Source: Candidatus Helarchaeota archaeon (GTDB lineage Archaea; Asgardarchaeota; Lokiarchaeia; Helarchaeales; RDOG01). From it: 33,134 nt of DNA. Where the stretch lies: contig JALGVI010000028.1 in NCBI GenBank assembly GCA_029838215.1, positions 1 through 33,134 of the forward strand, given 5' to 3'. Below the pieces are notes generated by a model. That model searched no databases. It had not been told where the DNA came from and saw only the letters and a program-made list of their open reading frames with translations. Every line of letters begins with the position of its first letter. Positions within the stretch are counted from its first letter, which is position 1. Below, piece after piece: positions 7,290-16,243 of the stretch. The translations under genes and the position numbers were made by a program.

Positions 7290-7376
7290 TCAGTGCTATA
7301 TCGAGTTGTTCATCACGGGAAGCCCCGCTCATGGTAATGGTCGTGGATTTCAGCCATCAATAGAAAAATCCATCAA
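7290..7376 (-). ncRNA. Candidate C/D-box guide RNA upstream of tRNA-Trp
   Basis: On the minus strand the order is a C-like box TTGATGG (7376-7370), 16 bases, CTGA (7353-7350), a 33-base spacer, a perfect C box GTGATGA (7316-7310), 16 bases, and CTGA (7293-7290). The equal 16-base guide intervals and the position 11 bases before tRNA-Trp, same strand, resemble the archaeal arrangement of an sRNA cotranscribed with a tRNA. The first box is degenerate and the D'-C' spacer is long, so this is tentative. Confidence 0.35.
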
Positions 7377-7405
7377 TAACTGGTTTTTTTACGGTTCTAT
7401 TTTGG

Positions 7406-7564
7406 TTACTGCGTGCAATGTTGCCAATCATCGATCAAAGCCAGTGCAGCACTCCAGCTGGGAATTCTGGAGAGCATTGCATCTAGGATCGGATCTTCAC
7501 CTCCAACAGATAAATTCAACCGTTGATCCCACGTCACGCAGAATTTGAGGTTAATGCGGGACAT
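7406..7564 (-). CDS. Small hypothetical ORF, 52 aa
   Basis: ATG at 7564 opens 52 codons, beginning MSRINLKFCVTWDQRLNL and ending WQHCTQ. Composition is protein-like (acidic and hydrophobic residues, two Trp-containing stretches), and it starts 22 bases after the ORF at 7586-7897 on the same strand. Only a weak ACGGA precedes the ATG. It may be a short real gene, or the remnant of a longer gene whose other part is the neighbouring ORF. Not recognised. Confidence 0.25.
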   Translation of the reverse strand: MSRINLKFCVTWDQRLNLSVGGEDPILDAMLSRIPSWSAALALIDDWQHCTQ

Positions 7565-7585
7565 TCCGTTAATTGGGATGAGAGT

Positions 7586-7897
7586 TCATTCGCATTGTTC
7601 GTCTTTATAGATGATCTGAAAGGGTGAAGCCGAAGGAGTATTTTCTGCGGTGTAGAGTCCCGTCTGGTGCATTCCATTTTTTAGATTCCAATAGACAGCT
7701 ATGGATATTGGCAAATGATATTTTAAGATCGTGAATGGATATTTAAGTGCTTCTACGAGTTTGTTTGGGGCTCTTGACTTCAATGTCTTCTCGTGCAGTT
7801 TTTGAGGATCGGATTCGGTAAAGATTTCTTTTATTTCACGTTCCGTGACTTGGGAGAGTTCCCGAGACGACCTTAAATAGGGCTTTTTGTCAATCAA
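7586..7897 (-). CDS. Hypothetical protein, 103 aa
   Basis: Opens at a TTG at 7897 with no clear ribosome site. The protein begins MIDKKPYLRSSRELSQ and runs through an amphipathic Lys/Glu-rich stretch (residues about 15-50). It ends with an aromatic-rich segment YHLPISIAVYWNLKNGM. There is no recognised motif. The weak start and the orphan 52-residue ORF just downstream make a decayed gene possible. It is divergent from the hydrolase at 7978. Confidence 0.4.
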   Translation of the reverse strand: MIDKKPYLRSSRELSQVTEREIKEIFTESDPQKLHEKTLKSRAPNKLVEALKYPFTILKYHLPISIAVYWNLKNGMHQTGLYTAENTPSASPFQIIYKDEQCE

Positions 7898-7977
7898 GTC
7901 ATTACTGGTAAAGTTCTTAAAATCTTGAATTGACGTTAAAGAAGAAATTTACTAGAAAAAATTGATGTGATTTTGAA

Positions 7978-8880
7978 ATGGATCTCACGCCGATGTATTG
8001 GATTTTTTGTCTTATTTTGATAATTGCTTTAATATATCTATTTTTCAAGTACTTGCGTGTGAAATTGACTTATTTTGTCAGAATGGATACCAGCAATGTT
8101 TACATTCGGGATTTAAAAATTCCTGCAGGAGATATTGAGATAAATGCTAAATTATTTTTTCCAAAATTCATATTGAACGAGCAAGATCAGCCGCGAACGA
8201 AATTGCCTTTAATATTTCTCAATCATGGTTGGAGCATGAACATAAGAATGAAGGTTTTTCAGCAATGGGCGATTTCACTTGCCATTGGCGGTCCGTTTGC
8301 TTGTCTCATTTATGATTGTCGTGGGCACGGAAATACACCTGGAAAAAAACGCCTGAATGCAAAGATGTTTAACGACATACCGAAGATTTTTGACTTTGGT
8401 GAGAAGCTTGCCGGAATAGATCATGATAGAATGGCTTTTTTTGGGATATCCATGGGTGCGGAGGTTGCCTTGAGTCGTGCTTATTCGGACAGGCGCATGA
8501 AAGCAGTCTTTGCGATTTCAAGTCCTTATAATGCAAAGTCGAATTTTTCAAGGAAACCGGAATCATTTTCCGAGCGTCTTGCCTTGTTTTTTCTTCGGCT
8601 TGCCGGCGTGAAACCGAAAAAAATTTCGGAGAAAACAAATAGGAGCATCTCTCCTGAGTTTATATTCAAGGAGAATGATCCTGACTTGAATTCTCGAGTT
8701 TTTCTCGTGCATGCTAGGGATGATGATACCATTTCATTCAAGGAATTTGAGAAGAATCGTCGTGCCCTCAATTTACCCGATGATCAGGTTTTGATTCTTG
8801 AACGAGGATCTCACATGTTGCTTCATCAAGAGCTTCTAATTTTGTCGAGTGCTCTTCGTTTTTTTAAAAGCAAGTTGTGA
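7978..8880 (+). CDS. Membrane-anchored alpha/beta hydrolase
   Basis: A 300-residue alpha/beta-hydrolase-fold protein. Residues about 7-24 are a single hydrophobic N-terminal segment, likely a membrane anchor. The oxyanion-side motif NHGWS is at 82-86, YDCRGHG at 112-118, and the nucleophile elbow GISMGA has Ser158. The acid is in the run HARDDD (Asp 248-250) and the histidine is His279 (GSHM). This is the catalytic triad order of serine hydrolases such as esterases, lipases and peptidases of the S9/BAAT-like type; the substrate cannot be inferred. It starts with ATG at 7978 and has no partner gene, lying between a divergent small ORF and the mutS promoter. Confidence 0.85.
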   Translation: MDLTPMYWIFCLILIIALIYLFFKYLRVKLTYFVRMDTSNVYIRDLKIPAGDIEINAKLFFPKFILNEQDQPRTKLPLIFLNHGWSMNIRMKVFQQWAISLAIGGPFACLIYDCRGHGNTPGKKRLNAKMFNDIPKIFDFGEKLAGIDHDRMAFFGISMGAEVALSRAYSDRRMKAVFAISSPYNAKSNFSRKPESFSERLALFFLRLAGVKPKKISEKTNRSISPEFIFKENDPDLNSRVFLVHARDDDTISFKEFEKNRRALNLPDDQVLILERGSHMLLHQELLILSSALRFFKSKL

Positions 8881-9005
8881 TTTTGGTGGTTGGCAAGGAT
8901 GGAAAAATTGATGTGGTTTGATTTTTTATGCTCTCCGTGTAAATTTTATTAAAAGACATCCAGTTATTTTGAATAAGGACTGGCGCGTTTTAAAATAAGA
9001 ATGAA

Positions 9006-9013
9006 TATATAAT
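9006..9013 (+). promoter_or_regulatory. TATA-box promoter of mutS
   Basis: A TATATAAT core within GAATATATAATTTG lies about 40 bases before the GTG start at 9051. A weak hairpin CCAGTTATT...AATA...ACTGG (8960-8983) lies just upstream. Confidence 0.5.
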
Positions 9014-9050
9014 TTGAGAACATGAGTGACAAGACAAGGATGGCATAACC

Positions 9051-11603
9051 GTGGGACACAAAGCCCGAACCCCGATGATGATTCAATATTACAAGATAAA
9101 ACGAGAGCATGCGGGATATTTGTTATTGTATCGAATGGGCGACTTTTACGAGACGTTTGATGAAGATGCAGAAACTATTTCGAATGCATTGAATATTGCT
9201 TTGACAAAACGAACGGGGCATGGTGAAAAGTTAGCAGGGATACCTTACCATGCACTTGATAAGTACTTACCCATCTTGATCAAGCAAGGGTACAAGGTGG
9301 CAATTGCCGAGCAAGAGCTCGATCGAGGGAAAAAGGTTTTTGAAAAGATAAATAACACAAAAGTAGTGAAGCGGAAAGTCGTCAGGATCGTAACGGCGGG
9401 CACGCTTTTGGAATCAAGTTTACTCGATGATAAGAAAAATAATTTCCTTGCTGCGATTTTTCGAGAAAAGAATAATATTGGAGTTTCATACGTAGATATT
9501 TCGACAGGAGAATTTTTTCTGACGGAATTTAAGGGTGTTAATTCCAGAATTGCTCTCGTAAGTTTTTTGGCACAATTAGAACCTGCAGAGTTGATCATGC
9601 CTCCGAGCTTGTTTGAGAATAAAGATTTTTACGATTCACTCAAGATCAACCTCAACAGGACGTTGCTTGAGACCTTCGATGAGTTCCGGTTTATTCATGA
9701 TAATGCACGTGATGACTTGTGCGCTCATTTTGGAACGACCTCCCTTGAGGGATTTGGAATAGAGCAGTATCGATTTGGAATAACGGCGGCAGGAGCCATC
9801 TTGCAGTATTTAAAAGAGACTCAAAAGAGTCAATTATCGAACATCACGTCATTGCGATTACATGTTAATAAAGATTATATGATGATTGATGCGGCGACTT
9901 TAAAGAATCTTGAGATAATGCAAAACATCATTGATGGGTCTTCAAGGGGCACGCTTCTCGAGATTTTTGATCATGCCATCACGCCGATGGGATCGCGACT
10001 CTTGCGGCGTTGGCTTCAACAACCTTTAACAGTTGTTGAAAGGATCGAACACCGTTTATCAGCTGTTGAAGAATTATTTAATAACATGTTGCTCAGAGAA
10101 GACATTAGGGAGATATTAAAGCAAGTACATGATATTGAGCGGTTGATAAGCAGGGTAAGCTATGGTAGTGCAAATGCGCGTGATTTAGTTGCGCTTAAAA
10201 ATTCCTTAAAAATCGTGCCACAAATTAAAAAGTTACTGAAGCCAGATGCCTCAATGTTGAAAGAAATTGTCAGTGAGCTTCAAGAGTTACCTGAGATTGT
10301 AGATCTCATTGAGCGAATGATCGTTGATAATCCGCCATTAACCTTGCACGATGGAGGATTAATCAAGCCGGGCAATCATGAGGAATTGGACGAGCTTAGA
10401 GAAATAAGTACAAATACCAAGAAAATCATGACGAAATTGGAGGATGAAGAAAAAAGAAAGACTGGCATTAAGAATTTGAAGATTCGATACAATCGCGTGT
10501 TTGGGTACTATATTGAAGTCACGAATTCCTACAAACATCTCGTTCCAAAAGATCGATACATCCGAAAGCAAACTCTTGCTAATGCCGAACGTTATTTCAC
10601 ATCAGAGTTGAAGGAGTTTGAAGCCAAAATATTGAGTGCCGATGAAAAGATCAAGGCGTTGGAACATGAGTTATTCCTTCAGACTTTGAATCGTATCAAG
10701 GAAAAAATCGTTCACGTTCAGAAAATCGCCGGTGGATTGGCCAAGTTAGACGTCCTGAGTACATTTGCCGAGGTTGCAAAGCATAATGATTACGTGCGTC
10801 CCGACATCAATGACAAAGAACAAATATTAATCAAGGGTGGTCGACATCCCGTCGTGGAGCACCTCGTGTCGACAGAGCGTTTCATTCCTAATGACACTTT
10901 ATTGGAACCGAAGGCAAACCAGGTGATCCTTTTAACCGGGCCAAATATGGCAGGAAAGAGTACATACATTCGACAAGTGGCGTTGATTACCTTGCTTGCC
11001 CACATTGGTAGCTTTATTCCGGCAAGAAAAGCATCCATATGTATCGTAGATAGGATTTTTTCAAGGATTGGAGCGTTTGATGATTTAACAAAGCAGCGAA
11101 GCACTTTTATGGTTGAAATGAATGAAACTGCGAATATAATTAATAATGCTTCACGTAATAGTCTCGTGATATTAGATGAATTAGGGCGTGGAACCTCGAC
11201 ATTTGATGGATTGAGCATTGCTTGGTCGGTAATTGAACACTTGCACGATAAAATTAAATGCAAGACTCTTTTTGCCACGCATTACCATCAATTAATCGAG
11301 TTGGAGAATTATTTACCGCGAGTGAAGAATTATCACATTCAAATTCGGGAAATAGGTGATGACATCTTCTTTCTTCGCAAGATTGAGCGGGGTGGTTCCG
11401 ATAAAAGTTTTGGAATTCACGTTGCGAAACTGGCAGGATTACCAGCGCGTGTCATTCAGCGTGCAAAAGCCATTTTAGAAAAATTGGAAGATGGCGATCC
11501 TGTTTCCACGCACATTCCTTTAAAAGTACCATCGCAAAAGATAAAAAGGGAAGAGAAAAAAGGTAGAAAGAAGCGAGTTCTTCAACAAACGTTATTTGAA
11601 TAG
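9051..11603 (+). CDS. mutS: DNA mismatch repair protein MutS
   Basis: Recognises base mismatches and small loops and signals to MutL. At 850 residues it is full length for the MutS1 subfamily. The N-terminal mismatch-binding domain carries TPMM and GDFYETF (F32-Y33-E34 is the Phe-X-Glu wedge). The connector and lever domains follow. The C-terminal ABC ATPase has Walker A TGPNMAGKST (about residues 628-637), Walker B VILDELGRGTSTFDG (about 705-719) and the His switch FATHYH. The ribosome-binding stretch is weak, and the GTG at 9051 is chosen because it retains the conserved start region; an ATG at 9075 is the alternative. It is followed by a 46-residue ORF and mutL on the same strand. MutS/MutL pairs are patchy in archaea and are generally regarded as acquired from bacteria. 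Confidence 0.97.
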   Translation: MGHKARTPMMIQYYKIKREHAGYLLLYRMGDFYETFDEDAETISNALNIALTKRTGHGEKLAGIPYHALDKYLPILIKQGYKVAIAEQELDRGKKVFEKINNTKVVKRKVVRIVTAGTLLESSLLDDKKNNFLAAIFREKNNIGVSYVDISTGEFFLTEFKGVNSRIALVSFLAQLEPAELIMPPSLFENKDFYDSLKINLNRTLLETFDEFRFIHDNARDDLCAHFGTTSLEGFGIEQYRFGITAAGAILQYLKETQKSQLSNITSLRLHVNKDYMMIDAATLKNLEIMQNIIDGSSRGTLLEIFDHAITPMGSRLLRRWLQQPLTVVERIEHRLSAVEELFNNMLLREDIREILKQVHDIERLISRVSYGSANARDLVALKNSLKIVPQIKKLLKPDASMLKEIVSELQELPEIVDLIERMIVDNPPLTLHDGGLIKPGNHEELDELREISTNTKKIMTKLEDEEKRKTGIKNLKIRYNRVFGYYIEVTNSYKHLVPKDRYIRKQTLANAERYFTSELKEFEAKILSADEKIKALEHELFLQTLNRIKEKIVHVQKIAGGLAKLDVLSTFAEVAKHNDYVRPDINDKEQILIKGGRHPVVEHLVSTERFIPNDTLLEPKANQVILLTGPNMAGKSTYIRQVALITLLAHIGSFIPARKASICIVDRIFSRIGAFDDLTKQRSTFMVEMNETANIINNASRNSLVILDELGRGTSTFDGLSIAWSVIEHLHDKIKCKTLFATHYHQLIELENYLPRVKNYHIQIREIGDDIFFLRKIERGGSDKSFGIHVAKLAGLPARVIQRAKAILEKLEDGDPVSTHIPLKVPSQKIKREEKKGRKKRVLQQTLFE

Positions 11604-11650
11604 AATTACAAAAAAGAAAGAAATTAAACGTGTTAGATGCGTGAGAAAAA

Positions 11651-11791
11651 ATGAACGGCGATAGCAAATGCGTTTTATTTGAAACAGCTCTAAATGCTTG
11701 TGGAGTCACGGGAAAGCCTTGTGACAAAAAAACCGAGGAAGAAATCAAGAATTGTGAAGTTAAGAAGGGCATGTATGAGGAACTGGTATGA
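11651..11791 (+). CDS. Cysteine-containing small protein between mutS and mutL, 46 aa
   Basis: ATG at 11651 with GTGAG just upstream opens 46 codons, beginning MNGDSKCVLFETALNACGVT and ending MYEELV. It has four cysteines (residues 7, 17, 24, 35) and a Lys/Glu-rich C-terminal half. Its stop overlaps a tiny ORF (ATGA at 11788) of 13 codons that ends five bases before the mutL GTG, so translation could be coupled through to mutL. Not recognised. The four cysteines could bind a metal, but their spacing is not a standard zinc knuckle. It could also be chance, since short ORFs are common in such gaps. Confidence 0.4.
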   Translation: MNGDSKCVLFETALNACGVTGKPCDKKTEEEIKNCEVKKGMYEELV

Positions 11792-11834
11792 AAATCCTTC
11801 CGTTGAGTGAAAGCAAAAAACGGAGATAAAATAA

Positions 11835-13637
11835 GTGGAACAGGCTGAAAAGATCAAATTCTTAGATGAAAGAGTAATAAATAAGATTGCAGCGGGAGAA
11901 GTCATTGAACATCCGGGATCTGTGGTAAAGGAGCTCGTTGAAAATTCCATCGATGCGGGTGCAAGTTCAATTCGAGTTGAAGTTCGGAATGGGGGAAAGG
12001 ATTACATTAAGGTCAGCGATGATGGAGAAGGAATGAACCGTAATGATGCGCAATTATCGTTTCAAAGACATACCACCAGCAAGCTTAAAGAAATTGAAGA
12101 TTTGCAAAACATAAGAACTCTGGGATTTCGTGGAGAAGCACTTTCAAGTATCACTTCTGTTGCTCGTGTAGTGATTGAAACCAAGACGGATGTAGATCAG
12201 ATTGGCACTAAGCTCATCATAGAAGGAGGCACGTTGCAAGAAACACGAGATACTTCAGGTTTCACGGGAACTTCAATTGAAGTCAGGGATTTATTTTTTA
12301 ACGTGCCTGTTCGCCGTAAGTATTTAAAATCCCGGGAGGCGGAATTATCAAGGGTAACAGAAGTGCTGAGGAATTATGCGCTAATTCATCCTGAGATTTC
12401 ATTTCGTCTCATTCATGAATCTAAAGAAGTTCTTTTTACGCCGAAGTCGACGGGTGCAATTGAGAGCCTGACTTATCTTGAAACCATATCACATGTTTTA
12501 GGCAAATCAATTGCACGCGAAATGGTTCCGATAAATGCATCCACGCCTCATTTTTCTGTAGTTGGCTACATTTCAAAACCAAACATCTCGCGTAGAAATA
12601 CAAGCCTTCAATATCTTTTCGTGAACGGACGAAGCATAAAATCCAAGCTCATTTCGAATGCACTACGAGAAGCTTACGGGACGTTACTTTTTCCAAAAGA
12701 CCATCCAATTGTCATTTTATCGTTTGATTTTGATCCCGCATTGATCGATGTTAACATACATCCAACTAAAAGAGAAATTCGTTTCCTTGAAGAAGATGCC
12801 GTTCAAGAATTCCTTCGGGACATCATTCAAGATAAATTGAGAAAAATGAACATCATTCCCGTTATTGAGGAGCGATTGGAAACACCTGTAAGAAAGGCTT
12901 CACCGAGCCCCCAAGATGTAGCGAAAGTACGCAAGTCTCTTACATTGAGTTCCGTGCTTGAAGAATCCGTAGAAGATTTGGTCTCTTCTGCAAGAAGAGA
13001 CAATAAAAAGCGGGATGTCGTGGAGGTAAGTGAGCAATTTTCGGATGTAAAAATACCCAAAATGTATTTCGTGGGACAGTTTCATAATACTTATTTGTTA
13101 ATGCAAGATGAAACTAATCTTTACATGATTGATCAACATGCTGCCGCCGAACGCATAACGTATGAGAAATTGCTAACAAAAATGAAATCGAGACCCCTTC
13201 AAATGCAACAATTATTAGCACCCATTACTTTTGAACTCAGTCCTAAAGAGTCCAAACTCCTTCAAGCGACAGGCATACTTGAACGGCTTAAACATTTTGG
13301 TTTTGACATTTCACATTTTGGCGGAAATACCTTTCTAATTCGAAGCGTTCCCGTAGTTTTTGGCACGAATCTTGATGAGAAAGTTATTTTAGAATTCTTG
13401 CATTCTCTTGAATTAGGAAAGAAAGAATTCAAGAGCGATCTTCAAGATGAGATTATCAAACTGATGGCTTGTCATTCTTCCATTCGAGCGGGAGAACCGC
13501 TTTCAGAAATTCAGGCACTTAAACTAATTAGCGAGTTAAGAAAATGTAAAAATCCTTATAATTGTCCCCATGGAAGGCCAACTATCATCAATTTTTCCGT
13601 GAAATTTCTTGAGAAGAAGTTTAAGAGAATCGTTTAA
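11835..13637 (+). CDS. mutL: DNA mismatch repair protein MutL, endonuclease type
   Basis: Partner of MutS; it couples mismatch recognition to strand nicking. The protein is 600 residues. The N-terminal GHKL ATPase shows ELVENSIDAGA, DDGEGM, RHTTSK and TLGFRGEALSSI. A Ser/Lys/Glu-rich linker spans about residues 340-415. The C-terminal dimerisation/nuclease domain has the metal-binding motif DQHAAAERITYE (433-444, matching DQHA-X2-E-X4-E), ACHSSIRAGEPL, and CPHGRP near residue 577. These mark the nicking form found in organisms without MutH. It starts at a GTG at 11835, the only start retaining the conserved KIKFLDERVINKIAAGEV opening. It converges on the coiled-coil gene at 13699. Confidence 0.97.
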   Translation: MEQAEKIKFLDERVINKIAAGEVIEHPGSVVKELVENSIDAGASSIRVEVRNGGKDYIKVSDDGEGMNRNDAQLSFQRHTTSKLKEIEDLQNIRTLGFRGEALSSITSVARVVIETKTDVDQIGTKLIIEGGTLQETRDTSGFTGTSIEVRDLFFNVPVRRKYLKSREAELSRVTEVLRNYALIHPEISFRLIHESKEVLFTPKSTGAIESLTYLETISHVLGKSIAREMVPINASTPHFSVVGYISKPNISRRNTSLQYLFVNGRSIKSKLISNALREAYGTLLFPKDHPIVILSFDFDPALIDVNIHPTKREIRFLEEDAVQEFLRDIIQDKLRKMNIIPVIEERLETPVRKASPSPQDVAKVRKSLTLSSVLEESVEDLVSSARRDNKKRDVVEVSEQFSDVKIPKMYFVGQFHNTYLLMQDETNLYMIDQHAAAERITYEKLLTKMKSRPLQMQQLLAPITFELSPKESKLLQATGILERLKHFGFDISHFGGNTFLIRSVPVVFGTNLDEKVILEFLHSLELGKKEFKSDLQDEIIKLMACHSSIRAGEPLSEIQALKLISELRKCKNPYNCPHGRPTIINFSVKFLEKKFKRIV

Positions 13638-13698
13638 AGGCGATATTAAAAAAAATCTTCAAATTATCCTTTTTTAATCTCAAGATGTTTTTGTAATG

Positions 13699-15249
13699 CT
13701 ATTTTTTTTCAGAATTCTTCGATGTGTTTTTTGATTTTGCTTTTTTCTTTGATTTTCTTGGCTTTTTAGACGTTTTGCTTTTTTTCTTTTTTTCAGTAAT
13801 TACTGGTGGTTTGTTCGTTCCATCGATTTGATTCGCGGGCATCTCCGTTATTGGCTTGCTTGGAATTGGCGAGAGATCAGATGGTGGAGGAGAAATGCTA
13901 TCAAGGCTCGGGATCGTGATCTTTTCTAACTTTGGTTGTTTTTCAAGTTTTAGCGGACTCGGATGGGGAGAAATTACTTGTGGATTAGAGATCCTTTCGA
14001 GTTTGGGTTGAGATTTTGGAGTTGAGACTTTTTTAGGGGAAGGGATGATGCGTTCTAATTTTGGTAGTTTAGATTTTTCAATTTTTGGCAATGAAATCCG
14101 TTCTAGGCGAATTGCAGAAGGTTTTACCAAGTTTTTTACGCTTTTCATCTTTGGATGTTGTTGTACCTTTATGTCCTTAGAGCTTTGAAGTGGGGTTTGA
14201 AGCGACGTTGGTTGGAGCTCTTTGATGGGAATGGCCTTTTCGTTCATCAAAATGGAAAAATAAGGTAGGAGTTCGAAATCAGCAGGTGTTAATTTAAGAG
14301 TGCCACGACGTTGAACGGGTTTCTTTCGATATGATTCAAGCATTTTTTGCTGTTTATTCGTCAAATCTTCTAGTTCTTTGATGCGTTCTTCATAAACAGA
14401 CATTTTTAGATCAGCCATGCCATGTTCAGCAAGCGAGAGTTTTAATTTATTAATCAAGTCATCTTTTTCCTTAATAATATCTTCATATTTGCTAAAATCT
14501 TGTAGTTTTTCTTCAAGCATCGCAATCTTTTGTTCTCGAACTTCTAATTTTGACTTGACATCTTTCAAATTAGAAACAGTTTCTTCAAGGTCGGCGATGA
14601 CCGTTTCTTTTTCCTTGATTTCTCGACGTAAGTCCTTTATAGTCAGGTTAATTTCAAGCATGCTTTCGGTGATATTGCTCATGATTTGTTCGGTGAATGC
14701 TACTTTTTGCAGCTCGATTTGATCTCGCAGTTCTTCAATTTCCTGCATTAATCGAGGGATTTCAACGTTTTTATATTCATGTAATTTTTTCTTTAGTTTT
14801 TGCTTGGCATCTTTGGAGCTTGCTTTTTCTTTTTCTAAGCTATTCATTAGCCCAGAAATTGTTTTTTGCAAGGATCCCGAATGGTTTTTGTAGCCTTTTA
14901 ACTCCAATTCAAGGTTTTTTATTCGTTCTTTGTATTCCAATTCGGAAGTGTTTCTTGTTTTCAAAGTTTCTTGGAGCTTTTCAATATTCTTTTTCAGGGT
15001 TTTTTCCGTTTTTCGCGAAGAATCTTTAATTTTTTTTACGAAATCTTCTAGCTCACGTATTTTTTTATCTTTAAGATTAACATTTTGGCGTAACTTTTCG
15101 AGCTCTTTTTTAGTTTTATCGATAGAACTGCTTCTCGATGAATTTTTTGTTATTTTGGAACCAGTTGTCTTGTCCTCTATCGAGTTTCTTTTTTTGTCTT
15201 TTGTTTTCAAGTCTTTTTCAGTTACGGTATCATCCATTTCATTCATCAA
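13699..15249 (-). CDS. Long coiled-coil protein with Lys/Pro repeat tail, 516 aa
   Basis: Starts at TTG 15249 or, more likely, ATG 15246. The first 50 residues are Lys/Ser/Thr-rich and disordered. Residues about 45-310 are an almost uninterrupted Lys/Glu/Leu heptad-type coiled coil (for example KKELEKLRQNV, IKDLRREIKEKE). A short globular-looking patch FELLPYFSILMNEKAIPIKEL near 325-345 has been missed by the charge pattern. The tail repeats the motif KLERI or KLEKI next to Pro/Ser at least four times, and the protein ends in a poly-Lys/Ser stretch. It has no membrane segment and no enzyme motif. The architecture suggests a filament-forming or scaffold protein; that is inference. Convergent with mutL. 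Confidence 0.8.
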   Translation of the reverse strand: MMNEMDDTVTEKDLKTKDKKRNSIEDKTTGSKITKNSSRSSSIDKTKKELEKLRQNVNLKDKKIRELEDFVKKIKDSSRKTEKTLKKNIEKLQETLKTRNTSELEYKERIKNLELELKGYKNHSGSLQKTISGLMNSLEKEKASSKDAKQKLKKKLHEYKNVEIPRLMQEIEELRDQIELQKVAFTEQIMSNITESMLEINLTIKDLRREIKEKETVIADLEETVSNLKDVKSKLEVREQKIAMLEEKLQDFSKYEDIIKEKDDLINKLKLSLAEHGMADLKMSVYEERIKELEDLTNKQQKMLESYRKKPVQRRGTLKLTPADFELLPYFSILMNEKAIPIKELQPTSLQTPLQSSKDIKVQQHPKMKSVKNLVKPSAIRLERISLPKIEKSKLPKLERIIPSPKKVSTPKSQPKLERISNPQVISPHPSPLKLEKQPKLEKITIPSLDSISPPPSDLSPIPSKPITEMPANQIDGTNKPPVITEKKKKSKTSKKPRKSKKKAKSKNTSKNSEKK

Positions 15250-15316
15250 GTAATATTTTGTTCGATATCTTTCTCAAGAATACTACAAAGCCATATAATA
15301 AAAAATTCTTACTTTT

Positions 15317-15337
15317 TTATCATGATATTCATGATAA
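15317..15337. promoter_or_regulatory. Perfect 9-bp dyad, operator-like
   Basis: TTATCATGA and TCATGATAA flank TAT, giving a perfect 21-base palindrome. It lies 68 bases upstream of the coiled-coil gene start and 350 bases before the NfeD-like gene. The form suits a dimeric repressor; which gene it serves is unknown. Confidence 0.45.
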
Positions 15338-15648
15338 AATAATATATGATGAACAATCATTTTTCAAGCAAGGCCCTGGAGCATGATAAGTAATATTGAG
15401 TTGCAAAAAAGAATAACTCGTAAACTGTCTCGCCTTTTTCGTGTTCATGGTTATTTAATTCAGATAATTTAGCCTGAATAAAAAAAATTGATAAAGATTT
15501 GTTTTTTAAATTGAAATTTGTGGAATTGTTATTGAAATTAAGTCAGGCGGGGCTTTTTTTATCTGTCCGAAGACAAAAGATCTGTCTTAATTACTTTTGC
15601 AGGAAAAGAATCATTTATTAAAGCGAGTTTGCTGATTCATTTTTGTAA

Positions 15649-15658
15649 TTAATATAAA
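15649..15658 (+). promoter_or_regulatory. TATA-like box of the NfeD/flotillin pair
   Basis: TTAATATAAA about 30 bases before the ATG at 15687, implying a very short leader or a leaderless transcript. Confidence 0.45.
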
Positions 15659-15686
15659 AATTCGGGACATTCGTGAGCTAGTAAAA

Positions 15687-16175
15687 ATGACTTTAGGGGA
15701 TCTTTTCAATCCTTTCTTCATCTTTTATGTCATCGTGGCGATAAGTGGTGCTGTTCTTCTATTTGTTGTTATATTTAATGAGACGCAGTTCGAGGATTTA
15801 TATTTAGTTCCAATTTCTGTTGGTGTTACGTTTGCAGGATTAGGTGGTGCCATTATTTTCCTAACGTTTTCAAGCGTGGTTTTGGCAATTGTTCTATCCA
15901 TTGTTTTTGGTATTGGGACCTGTATTCTTTTCGTGTTCGTTCGAAGACAATTTGAATCAACACCATCAAGTTTTAAAGAATTTGAAGGATTGACAGCAAC
16001 CGTGGAAATTCCAATTATTGGAAATAAAATAGGACGGATCATAGTTGATAATCCGAGTACGGAAACTGTTGAGGGTTTTCCAGCAAAAGCGATTCAAGCA
16101 ATGGGAGAATATCGAAAGGGTGAAAAGGTCCTGATCGTCAAGCTCGAGGGGTCCATTGCTTATGTATCAAAATAA
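15687..16175 (+). CDS. NfeD-like membrane protein
   Basis: A 162-residue protein with three hydrophobic segments (about 9-31, 40-61, 64-86). A soluble C-terminal domain starts EGLTATVEIP and ends GEKVLIVKLEGSIAYVSK, the OB-fold layout of short NfeD-like proteins. It lacks the ClpP-like protease domain of long NfeD. Short NfeD proteins are typically encoded beside flotillin/SPFH proteins and work with them in membrane microdomains, and the next gene here is exactly such a protein. The start is an ATG at 15687. The pairing supports the call as strongly as the sequence does. Confidence 0.8.
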   Translation: MTLGDLFNPFFIFYVIVAISGAVLLFVVIFNETQFEDLYLVPISVGVTFAGLGGAIIFLTFSSVVLAIVLSIVFGIGTCILFVFVRRQFESTPSSFKEFEGLTATVEIPIIGNKIGRIIVDNPSTETVEGFPAKAIQAMGEYRKGEKVLIVKLEGSIAYVSK

Positions 16176-16243
16176 TAAAATAAAACAGGAGAGAATACTT
16201 TAAGAGGTGATTTAAAATCCAGTATGTTGATCCAATTGCCTTA

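Larger units (their letters stand above)
15250..15686. other. Intergenic region between divergent genes
   Basis: No convincing gene is visible here. It is AT-rich and holds a 21-base perfect dyad at 15317-15337, a weaker ATTCAG/CTGAAT hairpin near 15460-15480, and the TATA-like box of the NfeD-like gene at 15649. TATATAAT-like stretches near 15290 on the minus strand could serve the coiled-coil gene. Confidence 0.5.

Noticed and set aside
7261..7548. Plus-strand reading frame of 95 codons
   Set aside because: It starts inside tRNA-Trp and crosses the C/D-like boxes; no ribosome site and no protein-like pattern.
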